Source: JAPLKX01 sp035530195 (GTDB taxonomy: Bacteria > Hydrogenedentota > Hydrogenedentia > Hydrogenedentales > SLHB01). Taken from it: DNA of 14,009 nucleotides. The number at the start of each line of letters is the position of its first letter. The first letter of the stretch is position 1. The position numbers and the translations under genes were made by a program. The notes under the pieces are model-generated. The model ran no database searches, was not told the origin of the DNA, and saw only the letters and a list, made by a program, of their open reading frames with translations. The stretch spans positions 1 through 14,009 of the forward strand of contig DATKVG010000153.1 in the NCBI GenBank assembly GCA_035530195.1, written 5' to 3'. This document shows, in pieces, positions 10,801 to 14,009 of the stretch.

Positions 10801-11214
10801 GGCGACGGACTGGCCGACGGCGAAGATCCTTTCGAGTTTGATTCCGACAATGACGGTCTGATCAACGCGCTCGACTCCGATGACGACGCCGACGGCATTC
10901 TGGATGCGGAAGATGCGCTCCCGCTGGACACGGACAACGACGGCGAAAACAATGAAACCGATACCGACGATGACGGCGACGGGATTTCCGACACCGAGGA
11001 GGGTCTTGACGATCCGGACGGCGACGGTATAGTCAACATGCTCGATACGAACTCGGACAATGACGGGCTGTCGGACGAGATGGAAGTCCGTTTTGGCACC
11101 GACCCGTACGACGTTGTTTCGCTCAACGCGCTCCCGTTGGCGTGGTGGATGGCGGCCCTATGTATGCTTTTGGCCACGGTGAGCGTAATTCGGCGGCGCA
11201 GAAGGGCCTGCTGA
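7894..11214 (+). CDS. Secreted multidomain C45-like Ntn-hydrolase with propeller, ZU5-like domain, TSP3 repeats and C-terminal anchor
   Basis: This 1106-residue exported protein starts with a signal peptide (1-23, cleavage after ALA). Residues about 25-410 resemble the C45 / acyl-CoA:6-APA acyltransferase branch of Ntn-hydrolases: RYQMGYWYGYLLADQI near the start, then the Gly136-Cys137 junction and ATKDGHLYQLRNLDW. By family analogy Cys137 is the nucleophile freed by self-cleavage after Gly136. Residues about 430-745 carry TolB/PD40-like blades (for example AADGSKIAFVHYA, DFDIVIANADGSGEE). Residues about 770-893 are a ZU5-like beta domain (REFGPDGTNFDPPITVTISY). Residues 896-1073 are thrombospondin type-3 repeats (DTDNDG, DSDDDGDG) that bind calcium in the family. 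The tail (about 1080-1106) is a hydrophobic segment followed by RRRRR, like a surface sorting or anchoring signal. The ATG follows AAAGGGA (7881-7887) by 6 bases. Substrate is unknown; an amide or acyl bond is expected. Confidence 0.85.
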   Translation: MSRFARFCIVVTLVLTICSGALAQVGGYGSKTTVGEGSDAITLVRLGGTRYQMGYWYGYLLADQIAACAAAFDGAYTEPQFADATAAMWNSDYFDTAAYESELNGIADGCAANSHSEITFEKLRRLQLIPDMSEAGCGLFALWGNATKDGHLYQLRNLDWSMDTGAQDYPVVAIYSPVDGNRHAVIGFAGMIGGAVGGIGDKGIALSEIMGGFGDAEGTPPIPFSGVPFTFLLRDCIYHDTTLQQALNRINTATRTNEYHYCISGKDAEGNDDARLLFTSNTRFDEFGGGDEVVHPNLLFDPTPFYAPLADAVYWKRHDGGAYAMGGPEDDRKGNQTLYAAINARYGNIDAAAAIEIARADGVSGTVVSIVYDTTDLKFWVAYADGPTDPATNQNYVEFDLTPPATAYSLGTPTDLLDAEFYAGEPVDGSNVAGREAFWGRTSNDGETVAFFAINRDTRDLAVFLVDVGDPDSWRRLTVDLPVTPSAPIYWTPDDLYLIVGNYRVALADGQLLPHSIHGYTTNDSSITKLPTDNWLISYAPSGMANADLVALPIWSDGQADPARQPVILTNLLSSGIRCDWPFIAADGSKIAFVHYAGGEPGWADFGDIYVLKNVPSIIAAPKVPDTLLSSMAPSSLINSNIIPIHTTESDNFTHIPSFSQDLSLVFFTEDRNNVHRDQDFFNTIVQADFDIVIANADGSGEEVRFAQPGNQIIAGVTPGGTRVLYMADVAGAMHLYITTLDIATTVVGAPYGAPANNDVITTSPQQATDASGTVVDIPTGVTIDFPPGEPQQIQITTPVELTEIPVLPGVEAIPVVREFGPDGTNFDPPITVTISYTDAEVEGFDEINLKVFTYNSVSGIYDIEVTTITNRDLVNNTISFTVAHFSKFGLAAEIDTDADGTPDVDDLDDDNDGVLDVEDPYPLDTDNDGIDNEDDPDDDSDGIPDGDDTYPLDTDNDGLDNAADSDDDGDGLADGEDPFEFDSDNDGLINALDSDDDADGILDAEDALPLDTDNDGENNETDTDDDGDGISDTEEGLDDPDGDGIVNMLDTNSDNDGLSDEMEVRFGTDPYDVVSLNALPLAWWMAALCMLLATVSVIRRRRRAC
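10579..11112 (+). repeat. TSP3 coding repeat region
   Basis: This stretch encodes Asp-rich calcium-loop repeats (DxDxDGxxD, with recurring PLDTDNDG). At DNA level the recurring blocks GACAACGACG and CTGGATACCGACAACGACGG show recent internal duplication, especially at 10660-10683 and 10747-10770. It ends with the typical terminal motif FGTDPYD. Confidence 0.9.
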
Positions 11215-11235
11215 GCTCCGCCGGAAGCCCGTAAG

Positions 11236-11252
11236 GCCCTTTGTTGAAGGGC
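11236..11252 (+). other. Small hairpin after the Ntn-hydrolase gene
   Basis: GCCCTT (11236-11241) pairs with AAGGGC (11247-11252) across a 5-base loop. An alternative pairing uses AAGGGCCT at 11202-11209, which straddles the end of the gene, with AGGCCCTT at 11234-11241. The two structures are mutually exclusive. Neither has a downstream T-run. Confidence 0.4.
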
Positions 11253-11275
11253 GGAAACATGCCCGGAACAGGCGG

Positions 11276-11320
11276 AGACGGTTGTCCGTCAACTGTCCGT
11301 CAATTTGACACCGTCTTTTT
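11276..11320 (+). terminator. Rho-independent terminator of the Ntn-hydrolase transcript
   Basis: AGACGGT (11276-11282) pairs with ACCGTCT (11310-11316) and is extended by GTC/GAC past a single-base bulge. A run of five T's (11316-11320) follows. The loop is about 20 bases. The 3' arm shares bases with the -35 box of the tRNA promoter. Confidence 0.65.
11283..11304. repeat. 11-bp tandem duplication inside the terminator loop
   Basis: TGTCCGTCAAC (11283-11293) is directly followed by TGTCCGTCAAT (11294-11304). It fills most of the loop of the terminator hairpin. Confidence 0.8.
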
Positions 11321-11334
11321 GCGTGTGTTAACAT
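11305..11334 (+). promoter_or_regulatory. Promoter of the tRNA-Gly/tRNA-Lys unit
   Basis: A perfect -35 TTGACA (11305-11310), an 18-base spacer and TAACAT (11329-11334, 4 of 6) with an extended -10 TG at 11326-11327. The predicted start near 11341 is about 9 bases before the mature 5' end of tRNA-Gly, a usual spacing for tRNA leaders. Confidence 0.65.
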
Positions 11335-11349
11335 TTATTTTACTGTCGA

Positions 11350-11424
<75 letters not shown>

Positions 11425-11434
11425 TTTTTTCTTC

Positions 11435-11510
11435 GGGCCGCTAGCTCAGTTGGTAGAGCAGGTGACTCTTAATCACAAGGTCGCAGGTTCGATTCCTGCG
11501 CGGCCCACCA
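11435..11510 (+). tRNA. tRNA-Lys (anticodon CTT)
   Basis: Acceptor arms GGGCCGC (11435-11441) and GCGGCCC (11500-11506), discriminator A, and encoded CCA (11508-11510). The anticodon loop CTCTTAA has CTT at 11468-11470. The T-arm contains CAGGTTCGATTCCTG. The outermost anticodon-stem pair is a G-A mismatch. It lies 10 bases after tRNA-Gly, so the two are probably one precursor. A six-T run follows (11511-11516). Confidence 0.96.
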
Positions 11511-11515
11511 TTTTT

Positions 11516-11524
11516 TGCTAAAAT
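11516..11524 (+). promoter_or_regulatory. Candidate extended -10 promoter for tRNA-Leu/tig/clpP
   Basis: TGCTAAAAT is identical to the -10 region upstream of secA (314-322). No -35 match is present because that position lies inside tRNA-Lys. The predicted start near 11531 coincides with a small hairpin (CGGGC 11531-11535 with GCCCG 11552-11556) in the leader before tRNA-Leu. Confidence 0.4.
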
Positions 11525-11576
11525 CGTAAGCGGGCGCCGGAAAAGGCGTGTGCCCGTCTGATCTTGGATAGCTATC

Positions 11577-11661
<85 letters not shown>

Positions 11662-11681
11662 ACCGCGAGTACTAAAACGTA

Positions 11682-13274
11682 ATGACTGATAACGAAACCA
11701 ACGACACCAACCAAAACACTGACGCCGAACCTGAAGCCCCCGCCGCCCCCGCCGCCGAAACCGCAACCGAGGTCGCGGCAGAACCAGCCACGGAAGAGGG
11801 TGAAGAGAAGGAATTCGAGTTCGTCGAAGATCCTGTGTTTGACGTCGACTACAAGGGCGACTGCGCCTACGAAGTCAAGGTTACGGTTCCGCTGGCGAAC
11901 GAGGCCAAGCTGAGCGAGGACGTATTCGAGGAACTCCGCAAGGACGCGGAGGTTCCGGGATTCCGCCGCGGCCGGGCGCCCCGCAAGCTGATCGAGCGCA
12001 AGTTCGCAAAAGCGGTCCGCAGCGACGTGGAACTCAAGCTCGTCAGCGCCGCCTTCCAGAAACTCGTCAAAGACAAGGACCTGTCGCCTCTCGGGCTACC
12101 GGAGATTGAGGGCCTCGAAAAGGAGAAGGAAGCCGAGCGGAAACAGGGCGAGCCGCTGGTGTTTACGCTGAAATTCGAGGTGCGGCCTCGGGTCGAACTG
12201 GGCAAATACCGTGGCATAGAAGTCGAACGCCCCGTGTTTAAGGTCGAAGATAAGGACATTGACGAGGCCATCGACAATGTCCGCGCGCGGTTTGGCGTCT
12301 ACGAGACAGTTGAAAAAGGCAAGGCCAAGGACGGCGACCAGGCCGTCATCGATTTCAAAGGCGCCATCGACGGCGAGGAATTCCCCGGCGGCGCCGCAAA
12401 CGACTATCCCTACATCCTTGGAACAAAACGGTTCTTCCCCGAGTTCGAGCAGGCGCTGCTGGGTGCAAAACCCGGCCAGACCGTCCAGTGCGAGGTCCAT
12501 TTCCCCGACGATTACAGCGCCCAGCACGTCCGCGGGAAGGTGGCCGATTTCGAGATCCGCGTCAAGGAACTGAAACGGCGGAATATCCCCGAACTGACCG
12601 ACGAGTTCGCCAAACAGGCCGGCTATGAGACCGCCGAGGACATGCGCAGCAAGGTCGCCGAAAGGCTCCGCGCAACCGCCTCAAACGAGGGCAACTCGAT
12701 CGCCGAGGAGCGGGCACTGAAAAACATTATCGCATCGAGCACGTTCGAGATTCCCAAATCGCTCGTCGAGAAGATCGTGCATGGCGGCATCGATGAACGC
12801 GTGCAGGAATTGGTTCGTGCGCGGGTGCCGGCGGCGGAGATCGAGGAACGGATGCCGGAAATCCGCGCCAAGGCTGAACAGGCGGCCATTAACAGCATCA
12901 AATCGTGGACGGTGCTGCAGGAAATCGCTGAAGCCGAAGGCATCGAGGTCACCGACGAAGATTTCGAACAGGAAGCCCAGGCCATCTCCCAGCGGTCCGG
13001 CGCCACGCTCGAGGCCGCGGCTCAGTACATGGGCGAGGAAGAACGCCGCGACCGGTATGCCATGAGGTTCCTGCAGGCCAAGACGCTGCACGCCGTCATG
13101 GGCCACGCCAATGTCGTCGACAAGGAGTTGACACCCGAGGAATTCAAAAAAGAAGTCGAGGCGGACAGTCCCGAAGAGGCCGGCACTGCCAAAGAGGCCG
13201 GCACTGCCGAAGAGGCCGGCACTGCCAAAGAGGCCGGCACTGCTGAAGAGGCCGGTACTACCGAAGAGGCCTGA
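11682..13274 (+). CDS. tig: Trigger factor (ribosome-associated chaperone / prolyl isomerase)
   Basis: Trigger factor binds ribosomal protein L23 at the exit tunnel and shelters nascent chains. The ribosome-binding signature GFRRGRAP is at residues 93-100. An FKBP-type PPIase domain follows at about 213-300 (DGDQAVIDFKGAIDGEEF, FPEFEQALLGAKPGQ), then the helical C-terminal chaperone domain (about 300-500). At 530 residues it is longer than the usual 430-450. An acidic, Ala/Glu/Thr-rich N-terminal extension (about 1-50) precedes the core, and the C-terminus carries five six-residue EAGTAK/E repeats. The ATG at 11682 has only a weak Shine-Dalgarno; a later start would remove the acidic extension, but none with a good site was seen. 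It sits between tRNA-Leu and clpP, a common order. Because the extension precedes the ribosome-contact domain, it may alter L23 docking. Confidence 0.96.
   Translation: MTDNETNDTNQNTDAEPEAPAAPAAETATEVAAEPATEEGEEKEFEFVEDPVFDVDYKGDCAYEVKVTVPLANEAKLSEDVFEELRKDAEVPGFRRGRAPRKLIERKFAKAVRSDVELKLVSAAFQKLVKDKDLSPLGLPEIEGLEKEKEAERKQGEPLVFTLKFEVRPRVELGKYRGIEVERPVFKVEDKDIDEAIDNVRARFGVYETVEKGKAKDGDQAVIDFKGAIDGEEFPGGAANDYPYILGTKRFFPEFEQALLGAKPGQTVQCEVHFPDDYSAQHVRGKVADFEIRVKELKRRNIPELTDEFAKQAGYETAEDMRSKVAERLRATASNEGNSIAEERALKNIIASSTFEIPKSLVEKIVHGGIDERVQELVRARVPAAEIEERMPEIRAKAEQAAINSIKSWTVLQEIAEAEGIEVTDEDFEQEAQAISQRSGATLEAAAQYMGEEERRDRYAMRFLQAKTLHAVMGHANVVDKELTPEEFKKEVEADSPEEAGTAKEAGTAEEAGTAKEAGTAEEAGTTEEA
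13176..13274 (+). repeat. 18-bp in-frame tandem repeat at the tig 3' end
   Basis: Five 18-bp units start at 13176, 13194, 13212, 13230 and 13248 and encode EAGTAK, EAGTAE, EAGTAK, EAGTAE and EAGTTE. A partial sixth (GAGGCC) runs into the stop. Units 1 and 3 are identical and unit 2 differs from them by one base, indicating recent duplication. Eighteen is a multiple of 3, so copy changes keep frame. Confidence 0.95.
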
Positions 13275-13280
13275 CACTGA

Positions 13281-13877
13281 ATGGATATAAGCAACGTTTT
13301 CATCTACGAGCAGTCAACGCGCGGCGAGCGCCAGTATGACATCTACTCGCGCCTGCTGGCCGACCGTATCATCTTCATGGGGTTCCCCATAACCGACGAG
13401 GTGTCCAATTACATCATCGCACAGATGATGTTTCTCGAGGCCGAAGACCCCGACAAGGACATCAACCTCTACATCAACAGCCCGGGCGGCAGCGTTACCG
13501 CCGGCCTCGCCGTCTACGACACGATGCAGTTCATTAAGCCGGACATCGTAACCATTTGCATCGGCCAGGCCGCCAGCATGGCCGCCGTACTCATGGCCGC
13601 AGGCGCCAAGGGCAAACGGTTTGCCCTTCCCTACAGCCGGTTCCTGCTCCACCAGCTCAGCGCCGGCGTTCAGGGCGCCGCCGCAGACATCGACCGCCAG
13701 GCGCGCGAAATCGTCCGGATCGGCGACATCATCGACGAAATACTCGTTAAACACACCGGCCAGCCCGCTGACATCATCCGCCGCGACAGCGACCGGGATT
13801 TCTTCATGGGCGCCGAAGAGGCCAAGGCGTACGGCCTGATCGACGAGGTTTTCACCCGTGAAAAAAAACTGTCCTGA
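13281..13877 (+). CDS. clpP: ATP-dependent Clp protease proteolytic subunit
   Basis: ClpP is the serine peptidase tetradecamer that degrades proteins fed by ClpX or ClpA/C. This complete 198-residue copy has the triad Ser99 (QAASMAAVLMAAG), His124 (SRFLLHQ) and Asp173 (DRDFFMGAEEAKAYGLID). The spacing Ser-25-His-49-Asp matches E. coli ClpP. The YINSPGGSVTAG oxyanion segment and the N-terminal RGERQYDIYSRLLADRIIF are also typical. The handle region after His124 reads LSAGVQGAAADIDRQ instead of the common PLGGAQGQATDIEI, a modest divergence. The ATG is 6 bases after the tig stop, with only a weak GAG upstream, so translational coupling to tig is likely. No clpX follows before the window ends; the next 132 bases are repeats. 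The partner ATPase is therefore elsewhere or beyond the edge. Confidence 0.98.
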   Translation: MDISNVFIYEQSTRGERQYDIYSRLLADRIIFMGFPITDEVSNYIIAQMMFLEAEDPDKDINLYINSPGGSVTAGLAVYDTMQFIKPDIVTICIGQAASMAAVLMAAGAKGKRFALPYSRFLLHQLSAGVQGAAADIDRQAREIVRIGDIIDEILVKHTGQPADIIRRDSDRDFFMGAEEAKAYGLIDEVFTREKKLS

Positions 13878-13889
13878 ACTCATTGTAGC

Positions 13890-14009
13890 GCAGGCGTCCC
13901 ACCGGCACGTCAATTCTTGATGTTATTGTGGTGCGGGCGTCTCGCCTGCACGTCAATTCTTGATGTTATTGTGGTGCGGGCGTCTCGCCTGCACGTCTCT
14001 CTTTTCCGG
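13890..14009. repeat. 43-bp direct repeats with palindromic core (2 units plus partial)
   Basis: Units start at 13890, 13933 and 13976 with a 43-bp period; the third is cut short by a sequence change after the core. Each has a core like GCGGGCGTCTCGCCTGC, then CACGTCAATTCTTGATGTT (absent from the 26-bp form), then ATTGTGGT. In the first unit the hairpin is degraded (GCAGGCGTCCCACCGGC). Core and tail match the 26-bp repeats at 1-52 in the same orientation, so the same family flanks this gene block. No T-run terminator for clpP is visible here. Confidence 0.92.

Noticed and set aside
13890..14009. CRISPR array
   Set aside because: The interval between cores is itself repeated, so there are no unique spacers, and no cas gene is present.

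Overview
The window looks like chromosomal DNA from a high-GC Gram-negative-type bacterium. It holds seven protein genes and three tRNA genes, all on the + strand. Core genes (secA, tig, clpP, tRNAs) rule out a phage or plasmid. Several things point away from Proteobacteria: a long calcium-type (TSP3) surface protein with a C-terminal hydrophobic/arginine tail, and spacers crowded with small palindromes and 7- or 9-bp tandem repeats. From memory, such spacers are frequent in Hydrogenedentota, Planctomycetota and other PVC-like or candidate phyla. The phylum assignment is inference only.

Layout. Positions 1-408 are a repeat-dense spacer ending in the secA promoter. It holds two 26-bp palindromic units, an imperfect inverted repeat, a BIME-like pair of opposed hairpins and (GGT)7. 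Positions 409-7292 carry secA, a membrane-anchored transglutaminase-like protein whose reading frame overlaps the secA 3' end, and an ABC-2 type exporter pair (ATPase plus about 12-TM permease, joined by a 4-base overlap). A 121-bp spacer between the transglutaminase-like gene and the ATPase is made largely of a 7-bp x5 array and a 9-bp x5 array. A second 9-bp x5 array, which also contains a perfect 14-bp inverted repeat, separates the permease from yjbQ (7356-7754).

A strong sigma70-like promoter (TTGACC-17-TAAAAT) then drives a 1106-residue secreted multidomain protein (7894-11214). This has a signal peptide, a C45/acyltransferase-type Ntn-hydrolase domain with a candidate Cys137 nucleophile, a TolB/PD40-like propeller, a ZU5-like beta domain, TSP3 repeats and a C-terminal TM/Arg anchor. 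It is the most unusual gene here.

A rho-independent terminator whose 3' arm overlaps the -35 of the next promoter separates it from tRNA-Gly(GCC) and tRNA-Lys(CTT). These are followed by tRNA-Leu(TAG), tig and clpP. tig begins 20 bases after tRNA-Leu, and clpP 6 bases after tig. The window ends in 43-bp direct repeats related to the palindromes at its start.

How the genes work together: SecA drives protein export and trigger factor receives nascent chains at the ribosome. ClpP is the proteolytic core of a Clp protease, but no Clp ATPase gene is visible. The transglutaminase-like protein and ABC pair probably form an envelope or export module of unknown substrate. YjbQ looks like a stand-alone conserved enzyme. 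No CRISPR array, transposase, phage gene or recognised riboswitch was found.
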